Source: PALSA-894 sp963757565
GTDB taxonomy: Bacteria; Pseudomonadota; Alphaproteobacteria; Rhizobiales; Xanthobacteraceae
Length of the DNA: 64,000 bases
NCBI GenBank assembly: GCA_963757565.1
Contig: CAVWSB010000011.1
Coordinates: 2,356,001 to 2,420,000 of the forward strand
Direction of reading: 5' to 3'
Shown here: positions 42,622 to 52,133 of the stretch, in pieces
How positions within the stretch are numbered: the stretch's first letter is position 1
Layout of the letters: each line of letters begins with the position of its first letter
Program-made: the position numbers and the translations under genes
Notes under the pieces: generated by a model
What the model was told of the DNA's origin: nothing
Databases searched by the model: none
The model's input: only the letters and a program-made list of their open reading frames with translations

Positions 42622-43895
42622 ATTCCGCCAACATGGAGTGCGTCGGCGAGCCCCTCACCGACCGGAGAACCCGGCATACCCGCAGCCTTCACCTCCGCCA
42701 GCACACCGAGGCCCGACAATTCCGCCGACTCGAAAGCGACCCTCCAGAGACGCAGTTTTACGGCGCCCTGATAGATCGTCGAATACGCGAGCGCGATGAC
42801 GACATAAATCCCGACCAAGAGCACAGTCGTGAGCAATTCGGCGAGCAGTCCAGCACCGGTCAGAAGCTTGAGACCCGCCACGACCGCAATCGCGATCCCC
42901 GCCACGATGGCGAGCGCAAGCCCGGCAAGCAGAGCGATCCACATGAAACGCAGATAGAGCGCATAGACCGTGACGGTGCGCAGCCGCGACATCACGCTCA
43001 GTTCTCCGAATCGCAGGCCCGACGCCCACCAGCGCAGCATCATCGCCTGAAACGCCGGATAGAGCAGCGCCGCGGCCAACACCGACCAGCCCATGCTCAG
43101 CATTGCAACCACGACCGCGGGGCCGATGCCGGCTGCTTCCATGCGGCTCGACAGGTCGTCTCCGCTGCGCTGGATCGCTTCGCCAAGCGCAGTCCAGTCG
43201 ATCGCATTGATCGCGAGCAGCAGCCCGAACAGAAACGGGCCAACGACGATGAACCAGAAGATCACGCCGCGAAAGAACAAGCGCGTTCCCGACCCGGCGA
43301 AGCGGCCTTGCAGATCGCCGTACCAGGTGTTGCGCAACTTGAAACGCTCAAGGCTCGCCTGCGCCCACGGATAGGCGAGCCCGAGCGTGATGGCGATCAT
43401 GCCCCACCAGAAGATCGCGCAGACGGCGTAACGCCAGGCCGAGCCGGTCTGGTGAAAACGCAAGCCGCGATAGACCGTACGGGTCAAGCGATAGCGGCGC
43501 GCGCGATAGACCGCGAACTGCCCGAGCAGCGCGAGGACCACAAGCGCGATCAGGCCGGAAATCTGTCCGAGCAGGCCGCGGCTGAACGCAGCGACAAAGA
43601 ACGCCACATTGATCGGCACCAGCAACGCAAGCGCGATCAGGAAGCCGAGCAACAGCTCGCGCGCGGTGCCGATGTATTCCAGCCCGTCGCCCGCGATCTC
43701 GGTGTTGCTCCACAGGAAGCGGCGCACATCGGTCGCGAGCCAGAAGCGATAGATGCCGAGCGTAACCAGCAGCAACCCTGCGCCTCGCGTCAGCAGCCGC
43801 CAGAATCCTCGCTCGCTCCCGGAAAACCGTCCAACGTTTGGCGGTGCGGGTGCAGGCTCCTGCGGCGGCGTATCGAACGGACTTGCGTCGGTCAT
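42618..43895 (-). CDS. YjgN-family membrane protein (DUF898)
   Basis: This 425-residue polytopic membrane protein has the DUF898 pattern, with about six or seven helices (LLTRGAGLLLVTLGIYRFWL, FLIALALLVPINVAFFVAAF, and others) and the repeated signatures LGIYRFW, GLRFHQTGSAWRYA and RFAGSGTRLFFRGVIFWFIV. Function is unknown; context with an M48 protease is common in alphaproteobacteria. It is the first gene of the trio. Confidence 0.9.
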   Translation of the reverse strand: MTDASPFDTPPQEPAPAPPNVGRFSGSERGFWRLLTRGAGLLLVTLGIYRFWLATDVRRFLWSNTEIAGDGLEYIGTARELLLGFLIALALLVPINVAFFVAAFSRGLLGQISGLIALVVLALLGQFAVYRARRYRLTRTVYRGLRFHQTGSAWRYAVCAIFWWGMIAITLGLAYPWAQASLERFKLRNTWYGDLQGRFAGSGTRLFFRGVIFWFIVVGPFLFGLLLAINAIDWTALGEAIQRSGDDLSSRMEAAGIGPAVVVAMLSMGWSVLAAALLYPAFQAMMLRWWASGLRFGELSVMSRLRTVTVYALYLRFMWIALLAGLALAIVAGIAIAVVAGLKLLTGAGLLAELLTTVLLVGIYVVIALAYSTIYQGAVKLRLWRVAFESAELSGLGVLAEVKAAGMPGSPVGEGLADALHVGGM

Positions 43896-43925
43896 CCGCG
43901 GTACCTAGTGCAAATATCTCTGATC

Positions 43926-44021
43926 GTCATCCTGAGGTGGCCGCAAGGCGGCCCTCGAAGGATGGCCGCAAGCCCGTGCCCTTCGGGGCTCGCCGCAACG
44001 CGACCCGCACCTCAGGGTGAC
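43926..44021. repeat. BIME-like palindromic repeat with inverted arms
   Basis: GTCATCCTGAGGTG at 43926-43939 and CACCTCAGGGTGAC at 44008-44021 are inverted copies with one mismatch, bracketing GC-rich internal palindromes (CCGCAAGGCGG). Such CATCCTGAGGTG elements are dispersed in Bradyrhizobiaceae. It lies between DUF898 and the GMC gene. Confidence 0.65.
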
Positions 44022-44028
44022 GGCTGCC

Positions 44029-45664
44029 TCAGCGCAGGACAATCGGCGCGGGTGGCGCCTTGCCGCGGATCATGTCGGAGGCCTTATCGGCGATCATCAT
44101 CACGCCGGCATTGAGGTTGGCCGAGAGCATCATCGGCATGACCGAGGCATCGACCACGCGCAGGCCGTCGAGCCCGCGCACACGCAGCTCATCGTCCACC
44201 ACGCTGGTCGGGTCGCTCTCAGGCCCCATGCGGCACGTGCCCATCGGATGGAACGTGGTGGTGCCGCGCTGCTTGGCGGCGCCAAGCAATTCGTCGTCGC
44301 TCTGCACCTTGTCGCCTGGGAAGTCCTCGTAGTCGTAATACGGCTTGAGCGCGTCCGACTTGAGCAGACGCCGCGCAAGCCGCATCGCAGCGACCAGCAC
44401 GCGGCGGTCGGTCTCCTCGGTCAGGTAGTTCGGCTGGATCTCCGGCTGCTCGAACGGGTCGGCGGACTTGAGGCGGACATGGCCCTTGCTCTCGGGTCGC
44501 TGCTGCCATGGCGCCGAGGTCATGCCGGGTTCGGTCTCAAGCTGCCCTTGCATGCCTTCGCGATAGCTCGCGGGTGTGAAGGTGAGCTGGATGTCGGAGG
44601 CTTCCAGCGCGTCGTCGGATTTCCAGAAGCAGTAAACCTGGGTCGGTGACAGCCCGAGGATGCTGGTGCCGCCGATACACCATTTGGCGATCTCGGCGGC
44701 GAGCTTGAGACCGCGGCTGCTCTCATTGATCGTGGCGACGTTTTTGACGCGCACCGAGACGCGTGGCGCGTAGTGATCGCGCAGGTTCTCGCCGACGCCA
44801 GGCAGCGCGTGCTTGACCTCGATGCCCTTCGACTTGAGGAACGCGGGCGCGCCGATGCCGGAGAGCTGCAGCAGTTGCGGCGAGTTGAACGTCGCCGCCC
44901 GACAAAATCACCTCGCGCCGCGCCCGCACCTCGGCGAGCGGTCCGTTGCGCCCGCCCTTCCGATAGCGCACGCCGGCCGCGCGATTGCCCTCAAGGATCA
45001 AGCCTGTCGCGTGGACCTTGGTGAGCACCGTGAGGTTCGGCCGCTCCATGGCGGGATGCAGGAAGGCGCGCGCCGCGCTCATGCGGCGGCCTTTGAGGAT
45101 GGCGCGCTGCGCGTAGTTGATACCGAGCTGGCTTTCGCCGTTGTAGTCGGGATTGCGAGGGATGCCTTGGCTCACCGCGCCCGCGATGAACGCCTCGCTC
45201 AGCGGATGGTGATAGTCGATATCTGTCACAGTGAGGCCGCCGTCGCGCCCGCGGAAGGTCTCGTCGCCCTCGCCGATCCGCCGCTCCAGCCGCTTGAAGT
45301 ACGGCAGCACGTCGGCGTAGCCCCAGTTGCGGTTTCCGCGCTGCGCCCAGCCGTTATAGTCGTTGCGCTGTCCGCGATTGTAGATGTGGCCGTTGATCGA
45401 CGACGAGCCGCCGAGCGTCTTGCCGCGCGGCGCGAGAATGCGCCGCCCGCCGGTCCATTCGCTCGGTTCCTGGGTGTAGAGCCAATTCAGGCCGGGCTGG
45501 TGGAACAGCTTGATGAAGCCGGCCGGGATATGGATGTAGGGGTGCCAGTCGCGCGGACCCGCCTCCAACACACAGACAGTGACGTTTGCGTCCTGTGACA
45601 GCCGGTTGGCGAGCACGCAGCCCGCCGTTCCCGCGCCGACAATCACATAGTCGAACGTATCCAT
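44029..45664 (-). CDS. GMC-family alcohol/choline dehydrogenase (frameshifted)
   Basis: This FAD-dependent GMC oxidoreductase has the N-terminal FAD motif DYVIVGAGTAGCVLANRLSQ and GMC signature 1 GKTLGGSSSINGHIYNRGQ. The frame breaks at about 44896-44903 in EVILSGG (one extra G); the sense continues one base over (TFNSPQLLQLSGIGAPAFLK) to the C-terminal MGTCRMGPESDPTSVVD and NLNAGVMMIADKASDMI. Corrected length is about 544 aa, normal for BetA/AlkJ-like enzymes. It follows the acyl-CoA ligase gene by 42 bases, so an aliphatic alcohol substrate is more likely than choline. Confidence 0.86.
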
Positions 45665-45706
45665 CGTTCTTCTTGTTCTGTGCGGGCCGTGGACGACCCG
45701 TTGTTG

Positions 45707-47357
45707 TTATTCCGCCGCCGCTACCGCGGTCGGGAGCGTGTAGTCCTTGAACTGATCGCGCAGCGTCGGTTTTCTGGATCTTGCCGGTCGCGGTGTGCGG
45801 GATCTCGTTCACGAACGCGACATCGTCCGGCATCCACCATTTGGCGATCTTGCCGTCCATGAAGCCGAGAATTTCCTCGCGCGTCGGGGTCTCGCCCTTC
45901 TTCGGCATGACGACCAGCAACGGCCGCTCGTCCCATTTCGGGTGCCGGATGCCGATCACGGCAGCCTCCATCACCTTCGGGGTGACCGACCGCGAGGTTC
46001 TCCAGATCGATCGAGGAGATCCACTCGCCGCCGGATTTGATGACGTCCTTGGAGCGGTCCGTGATCTGCAGATTGCCGAACGGATCGATGGTCGCAACGT
46101 CGCCGGTGTCGAAATAACCGTCCTTGTCGAGAATCTCGCCGCCCTCGCCCTTGAAGTAGGCTTTCGCGACCGCGACGCCTTTCACCTTGAGGCGGCCGAA
46201 TTTCTTGCCGTCCCAGGGCATCTCCTTGTTCTCGTCGTCGACGATCTTCATCTCAACGCTGAACGGCGCAGCACCTTGCTTCATCTTCACATCGAGAATC
46301 TTCTCGAAGTCCGCCGCGCCATAGTCCGGTTTGATGGCACAGATCGGTGCCGACCGGATTCATCTCGGTCATGCCCCAGGCGTGCGCGACCTCGACGCCG
46401 TAGTTGTTCTCGAACTTCTCGATCATGGCACGCGGGCAGGCCGAGCCGCCGATCAGCACACGGCGCAGGGTCGAGAGCTTGAGGTTGTTGGTCTCCATGT
46501 GATTGAGCAGCATCAGCCAGATGGTCGGCACTGCCGCCGTCATGGTGACGCTTCTCGCCCTCGAGCAGTTCGTAGATCGAGACGCCGTCGAGCTTCATGC
46601 CGGGCAGCACGAGCCTGGCAGCCCGACATCGGCGCCGAGAATGCGATCGACCATCCATTGGCATGGAAGAACGGCACCACCGGCAGGATCGTGTCGCTGC
46701 ACCGACAGGTCGAACGCATCCGGCATGATCGCCATCATCGAGTGGAGGACGTTCGAGCGATGCGAATAGACGACGCCCTTCGGATTGCCCGTGGTGCCGG
46801 AGGTGTAGCACATGCCGCTCGCGGTATTTTCGTCGAACGTCGCCCACTGGAAATCGCCGTCGACCTCGCCGATCCAGTCCTCATAGGCGACCGCGTTGCG
46901 AAGCGTGGTTTGCGGCATGTGCGCCGCGTCGGTCAGGACGACATAGCGCAGGATCGTCGGCAGCTGGTCCTGCAGCTTCTCGATCAGCGGAACGAATGTC
47001 GAGTCGACAAACATCAGCCGGTCTTCGGCATGATTGACGATGTAGACGATCTGTTCGGGGAACAGGCGCGGGTTGATCGTGTGATAGACCGCGCCGATGC
47101 CGGTGATGCCGTACCAGGATTCGAGATGCCGCCAGGTGTTCCAGGCGAGCGTCGCGACGCGGTCGCCGAGCTTGACGCCATCCTTCTCCAGCCGCTGCGC
47201 GACCTTCAGCGCGCGCGTGCGGATCTCGCGATAGTTGGTGCGGTGGATCGGCCCCTCGATCGAGCGCGAGACGACCTCGCGGTTGCCGTGCTGGATCGCG
47301 GCATGATCGATGACGCGTTGGCACCAGCAGCGGCCAGTCCTGCATCAATCCGAGCAT
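45707..47357 (-). pseudogene. AlkK-like acyl-CoA synthetase, about seven frameshifts
   Basis: Corrected, this is a complete ~550-residue AMP-forming fatty-acyl-CoA ligase. It has the N-terminus MLGLMQDWPLL after a perfect AGGAGG site, P-loop YTSGTTGNPKGVVYSHRSN, HAWGMTEMNPVGT, GYFDTGDVATIDPFGN and the catalytic C-terminal HTATGKIQKT. The reading frame shifts near 47326, 46690, 46640, 46545, 46330, 45990 and 45773. No codon is lost overall and stops arise only from shifts. Either the gene is decaying or, more likely, the assembly has local errors. With the GMC gene it would make an alcohol-to-acyl-CoA route as in AlkJ/AlkK. Confidence 0.8.
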
Positions 47358-47441
47358 ATCCCCTCCTTGAGAAATTCGTTTTTTCTGAAGTGCTTAGACC
47401 GGATTTTTTGGCGCTTGTCCGGCTATCGTCAAGCCCCAAGG

Positions 47442-48155
47442 TTAGTCTTTCAGAGCCATACTGGAAAGCCAGTCGTCGAGTTTCGCAATCGACGGAAGAA
47501 GGACGTCGGCATGGGGTTCGAGCCGTTCGCGCGGAACCGGACCGCTCAGCACGCCGACCGCGACGCTTCCGGCCGCCCGCGCGGCTGCGAGGTCGTGCTC
47601 GGTGTCGCCGACCACCGCGATGTCGGATGGCGCCACGCCCGCGAATGCCGCGAAGGCGAGCACCGGATCGGCGTCGGGCTTGTGGCCGTAGCCCAGTTAT
47701 ACGCCGCGATGAATTCGAGCAACCCGTCGAGGCCGAGCTTGTGTAATCTGCGCGCGCGTGTTGGCATCGGCATCGTTGGTCATCAGGCCGAGCCGCAGTC
47801 CGCGAGCGCGGAAGCTGCCGAGCAGCGCCTTCACGTCACCCATCGGCGTCAAATGGTCGAGCGTGGTCTGGAAGAACATGCTGTTGATGCCCGCAATGAA
47901 CGCATCGTCGAGCGGCACGCCAAGCGCCTGCGCCCATAGTTTGCCGTAGCCCCAGGTGGTTTCGATCACGACCGGCGAGCCGGGCAGCAGTTTGCGCCTT
48001 GCGGGATCATACAGGCTCACGGCGCAAAGCCGGTCGAACGCGGCTGTGTCGCCGTTACACAACGCGGTCATCACTGTATGGGTGGCGGGGCCCCAGGTGC
48101 GCTGGAAATCCACCAGCGTGCCGTCCTTGTCGAACAGAATGGCGCGGATCGGCAT
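47442..48155 (-). CDS. HAD-family phosphatase (two frameshifts)
   Basis: The N-terminus ILFDKDGTLVDFQRTWGPA has the HAD nucleophile Asp motif. The second motif is LGLMTNDADANT. The frame breaks near 47745 and again near 47700; the C-terminal part (VLAFAAFAGVAPSDIAVVGD, TEHDLAAARAAGSVAVGVL) with the acidic motif follows to 47442. Length is 237 aa once the two compensating breaks are ignored. Phosphoglycolate-phosphatase-like; the substrate is not known. It is divergent from the extensin-like gene. Confidence 0.8.
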
Positions 48156-48225
48156 TGGTCCTCGAAATAACCCGGATTGGCCCTCACACCGACATGACCT
48201 ATCCCGGCGGGCGGACGCAACGGCT

Positions 48226-49044
48226 TTGACAGAACAACGCAAAATCGGCTGGCGCGTAGCCCCGGTAGCCTGCCTGGCGTTGCTGCTGAGCGCTGGCGCA
48301 CAGGCCAAACAGCCAAAGCGGCCGGCGCTGCGTTCATCGTTCGTCCCCCTCGTCGCGCCGATTCCCTTGCCGCGTCCGCGCCCCGTCATCCCGCTCCCCC
48401 TCGAGGTCCCGATAGAGTCCGCCGGCCCTTCCGACTGCCAGTTGCGCATGACGCCGGACGTTGCGCTGATCGAACCACTGCGCGATTTCAAGCCTGCCGG
48501 CGATGGCTGCGGTATCGACGATCCGGTCAAACTGACCGCGATCATGAGCAAGGATCATGCGCGCATCGCCATCACACCTCCCGCGACGCTGCGCTGCACG
48601 ACCGCGGAGGCGCTGGCTCACTGGATCCGCGACGACCTGGCGCCGCTTGCCGCAACGCTGGGTGCGCCGCTCGCAGCCGTGGCCAATTTCGACTCCTACG
48701 AATGCCGCGGACGCAACCGCGTGGCAGGCGCAAAAATCAGTGAACATGGCAAGGGCAACGCGATCGACATCCGCGCCCTGAACCTGGCCAACGGCAAGGG
48801 TTACGAACTCACCGACATGGCGGTCGACAAGGCGTTTCGCGAACAGCTCCGGGTCAGCGTCTGCGCGCGTTTCACCACCGTGCTCGGGCCGTCATCCGAC
48901 GGCTTCCACGAAAATCACATCCACGTCGATCTCGCCGAGCGCCGCAGCGGCTACCGGATCTGCCAGTGGGCGGTGCGCGATGCCTCCGATCTCGTACCGC
49001 TGCCGCGCCAGCGGCCGGCGGAAGCCCCGCCGCGCGAGCCTTGA
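48226..49044 (+). CDS. Extensin-like exported protein
   Basis: This 272-residue protein has the extensin-like C-terminal domain: DGCGIDDPVKLTAIMSKDHA, LRCTTAEALAHWIRDDLAPL, GAKISEHGKGNAIDIRALNL and FHENHIHVDLAERRSGYRIC. The conserved Cys and the DHA/HIHVD motifs resemble zinc peptidases of the LAS type, so peptidoglycan cleavage is possible. A hydrophobic signal (VAPVACLALLLSAGAQA) is present. The start is uncertain: TTG at 48226 is the nearest in-frame start giving a signal peptide. Confidence 0.82.
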   Translation: MTEQRKIGWRVAPVACLALLLSAGAQAKQPKRPALRSSFVPLVAPIPLPRPRPVIPLPLEVPIESAGPSDCQLRMTPDVALIEPLRDFKPAGDGCGIDDPVKLTAIMSKDHARIAITPPATLRCTTAEALAHWIRDDLAPLAATLGAPLAAVANFDSYECRGRNRVAGAKISEHGKGNAIDIRALNLANGKGYELTDMAVDKAFREQLRVSVCARFTTVLGPSSDGFHENHIHVDLAERRSGYRICQWAVRDASDLVPLPRQRPAEAPPREP

Positions 49045-49089
49045 CGACAAGATGCGCGCTCCCCCACGCTTCCATGAACGCGAGAGCCG

Positions 49090-49849
49090 ATGAGCCACGA
49101 TTCCTCTTCCATCCTCGCCAACCCTCAGGCGCCGTGGGGGCTCGCGAGTACAATCCTGTGGGGGATTGCCGGCGTCTGTGCGTGGTTTGCGGTGCAGTTC
49201 GCCGTCATCATCGCGTACGTGGCGGCCCGTAGCGCCACAGAGGCCGGCATCGCCGACCTGGAGAAGATGGCGAACGACGGCTTCCTGCTGGCGCTGGTCA
49301 CGATCCTGGCGGCGCCCGCATGGATCGGTGTCTCGGTGCTGGCGGCGCGTCTGCGCAAATGGCGGGCACGCGACTACCTCGCGCTGGTGTGGCCGCGCCG
49401 CGCCGAGGTCGTGGTCGGCCTTGCCTGCATGGCGGCGCTGATGGTCGGCTCCGACCTCGTGACGACGCTGCTCGGCCGTGACGTGGTGCCCACCTTCATG
49501 CGCGAAGCCTATCTGTCGGCGCGCAACGCCGGCACGCTCGTCCTGTTTTTCATCGCCGTGGTGGTGGTCGCCCCAATCAGCGAGGAGATCGCGTTCAGAG
49601 GCTTCCTGTTCCGCGGCCTGAGCGCGTCGTGGTTCGGCGTATGGGGTACGGTGATCGCCACGTCGGCAGCGATGGACCCTGATGCATGTGCAATATGACA
49701 CGTTCACGCTGGCGCAGATTTTCCTGATCGGGCTGTTGCTCGGCTGGATCCGCTGGGCGAGCGGTTCGACCCTGCTCACCATCGTGCTGCACATGCTGGC
49801 CAACCTCACGGCCACCATTCAGGCGATCGTCGCGGTCGAGTGGGGTTGA
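49090..49849 (+). CDS. CPBP-family intramembrane metalloprotease (frameshifted)
   Basis: This polytopic protein has motif 1 VAPISEEIAFRGFLFRGL, the EExxxR of CPBP (CAAX/Abi) proteases. The frame breaks at about 49668-49673 (one extra A); the remainder (WTLMHVQYDTFTLAQIFLIG, LLLGWIRWASGSTLLTIVLH) carries the two later His of the metal site. Corrected length is 252 aa. In bacteria such proteins serve in bacteriocin immunity, envelope proteolysis or plasmid maintenance. No bacteriocin gene is nearby. Confidence 0.85.
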
Positions 49850-49854
49850 GGCGT

Positions 49855-51273
49855 TCAGGCCGCCGAAACGCGCGGATCGATCGGCGTGGTCCCACGCAGA
49901 CCGAGAATATCCTCCAGCCCCTTTGCTGCCGCCAGGATGCGTGCCTCGCTGCGCGGCGGGCCCGCGATCTGCAATCCGACCGGCAGGTTCTCGCGCGTGA
50001 AGCCGCACGGCAGTGATAGTGCCGTGCCGCATGACACCGTGATCGCATAGGCGATCGCCAGCCACTCGACGTAGTTGGCAAACTTGTGCCCGTTCACCTC
50101 GGCGACGAAGCGGTTCTCGATCGGGTACGGCGCGACGACCGTCGCGGGCGTCAGCAGCAGGTCGTACGTGTCGAAGAACGCGAGGTAGCGTTTGGCGAAC
50201 GTCAAACGCATCGTCTCGGCGCGCTCCAATTCATCGAAATTGATCGAATAGCCCTTCTCGATGTTCCAGACGACCTCGGGTTTGAGAAGATCGCGGTGCT
50301 CACGCAGCAGCGCGGCTTTCTTCATGAAGAAGTCGTAGACGCGCAGCGTGATGAAACATTCATGCAGACCGGTGAAGTCCGGATGGGCCTCTTCCACCGT
50401 CGCGCCCAGTTCGGCGAACCGCTCCGCGGCCTTGCGGGTCATCGCAGCCACCTCGTTGTCGGCCATGGTGATGCCGAGATCGCGCGAGTAGGCGACGCGC
50501 TTCGGCCGCCAGTTCGAGCGCGCGGCGGCCAGATAGGATTCACCGGTGCGCGGCAACGAAAGGGGATCGCGCGGGTCTTCGCCGCACATGGCATCGAGCA
50601 GCAGCGCGCAGTCCTCGACATTGCGCGCCATCGGTCCCTGCTGGCTCAGGTTCATGTCGACGGTGCCGACCGGCGTGTGCGCGACGCGCCCGATGCTCGG
50701 GCGAAACCCGACGATGCCGTTGAAACTTGCCGGATTGCGCAAGCTGCCGCCCATGTCGGAGCCGTGCGCGACCCACGCCATGCCGGTCGCCAGCGCCACC
50801 GCCGCGCCGCCGGACGAACCCGCCGCCGAGCGCGACGTGTTCCATGGATTGCGCGTCGCGCCGAAAACCTCGTTGAATGTGTTGGCCCCCGCGCCGAATT
50901 CCGGCGTGTTCGACATCGCATAGACGATGCCGCCCTGCCCTTCGAGATGCTCGACCAGAACGTCGGACTTTTCCGGGACGTGCTTGGCGTAAATCGGAGA
51001 ACCCTGCGTCGAGCGCACGCCCGCGACGTCGACCAGATCCTTGATCGGGACCGGCAGTCCGGCGAGCATGCCCCACTCCGCGATGGGTTTCTGCATCAGC
51101 CGATCCGCATTCTGGCGGGCGCGATCGAAGCAGAGCGTCGGAAGCGCATTCACGCTGCCGTCCACCTCGCCGATGCGCTTTTCCAACGCATCGAGCAGGT
51201 CGTGCGGCGAGATTTCGCCGCTGCGCAACCGGCCAACGACCGTCAGGGCATCCTGGCGGATGAGATCGCTCAT
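49855..51273 (-). CDS. Amidase (AS family)
   Basis: This 472-residue amidase-signature enzyme has the catalytic Lys in PVPIKDLVDVAGV, the Gly/Ser-rich signature SAAGSSGGAAVALATGMAWV, and the nucleophilic Ser in HGSDMGGSLRNPASFNG. These hydrolyse amides of small compounds; the exact substrate cannot be told. ATG at 51273 (MSDLIRQDALTVVGRL) is preferred over longer starts. The product has no signal peptide. Confidence 0.92.
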   Translation of the reverse strand: MSDLIRQDALTVVGRLRSGEISPHDLLDALEKRIGEVDGSVNALPTLCFDRARQNADRLMQKPIAEWGMLAGLPVPIKDLVDVAGVRSTQGSPIYAKHVPEKSDVLVEHLEGQGGIVYAMSNTPEFGAGANTFNEVFGATRNPWNTSRSAAGSSGGAAVALATGMAWVAHGSDMGGSLRNPASFNGIVGFRPSIGRVAHTPVGTVDMNLSQQGPMARNVEDCALLLDAMCGEDPRDPLSLPRTGESYLAAARSNWRPKRVAYSRDLGITMADNEVAAMTRKAAERFAELGATVEEAHPDFTGLHECFITLRVYDFFMKKAALLREHRDLLKPEVVWNIEKGYSINFDELERAETMRLTFAKRYLAFFDTYDLLLTPATVVAPYPIENRFVAEVNGHKFANYVEWLAIAYAITVSCGTALSLPCGFTRENLPVGLQIAGPPRSEARILAAAKGLEDILGLRGTTPIDPRVSAA

Positions 51274-51413
51274 CGGACATTCCCTCATGAATTCAAGCGG
51301 ATCGGCCGGGAACTCGTTTCTACTCTTCGAGACGCATCCGGTCCACCAGCAGCCGAATGAGGAATGCTTTACGACCTGCTGGCAGGATCGAGGCCCAATT
51401 CGAGAGCCGCCCC

Positions 51414-52133
51414 ATGAAGATGTCCGAAACACGCGAATTGCAGAATGCGCGCGCGCTCGCTCGGTTGAACAAGGCGCTGCCCGAGATCTTCCCGCGGCCG
51501 GTGCTGACGTACGCGCTGAACCGGCGCTGGACGCCGCCGATGCCGCGGCTTGCGGTCGACGGCTATTGGCGCGCGCATCCGTTGCGCGCCGATCGCCTCA
51601 CCCGCGCGCTCGCGCGGCGTAGCGGCACACCAGACGGTTGGTCTTGGCGGCTGAAGGAAGGCCGGGCGAAGAGCGATCTGCCGTTGACCTTCCGCGCCCC
51701 GCCCGCCCCGTTCCGCGAAAAAGCCTTCGCAAAAGGTCCGGGCTTCTGCTGCGTGTGCGGGCAGCCGGTGTACCGGCTCGGCTGGCATGAGGACCTGTGG
51801 GAGCGCGGGCCGAACACGAATGCGACATGGCACACCGCCTGCGTGACCACGTGGCGTCTGTGGAACGCGCCGAGCGGCTATGCGCTGCTGATCCGAAGGC
51901 TGCAGAAGCGCAAATGCGCTCAGACGGGCGGACGATTGTGGAAGACCTCGGAGGTCGATCACCGCGTGCCGCTGTTCCGCGTGTGGCGCGAGCATCGCGA
52001 CATGGCGTGGCCCGATTTGCTGTCGTTCTGGGGGCTGCCTAACCTGCAAATCATCAATCGCGATGTGCACGTCGAGAAATGCGCCGCCGAGGCAGGGACG
52101 CGGCGGCGCATTCCGGAAGAGATTTCGCTCTAG
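51414..52133 (+). CDS. HNH endonuclease-like protein
   Basis: This 239-residue protein carries an HNH-type core at its C-terminus: EVDHRVPLFRVWREH for the Asp-His pair and NLQIINRDVHVEKC for the Asn and last His. A Cys-rich region before it (FCCVCGQPVYRLGW; TWHTACVTTW) may bind a structural zinc. The N-terminal half is basic. No restriction partner is adjacent. Its last 4 bases overlap the convergent exported gene at 52130. A housekeeping or mobile role cannot be decided. Confidence 0.8.
   Translation: MKMSETRELQNARALARLNKALPEIFPRPVLTYALNRRWTPPMPRLAVDGYWRAHPLRADRLTRALARRSGTPDGWSWRLKEGRAKSDLPLTFRAPPAPFREKAFAKGPGFCCVCGQPVYRLGWHEDLWERGPNTNATWHTACVTTWRLWNAPSGYALLIRRLQKRKCAQTGGRLWKTSEVDHRVPLFRVWREHRDMAWPDLLSFWGLPNLQIINRDVHVEKCAAEAGTRRRIPEEISL

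Noticed and set aside
42633..44114. 493-codon plus-strand frame over DUF898
   Set aside because: Shadow frame; composition rich in Arg, Gln and His without any recognisable domain, while the other strand encodes a well-formed membrane protein.
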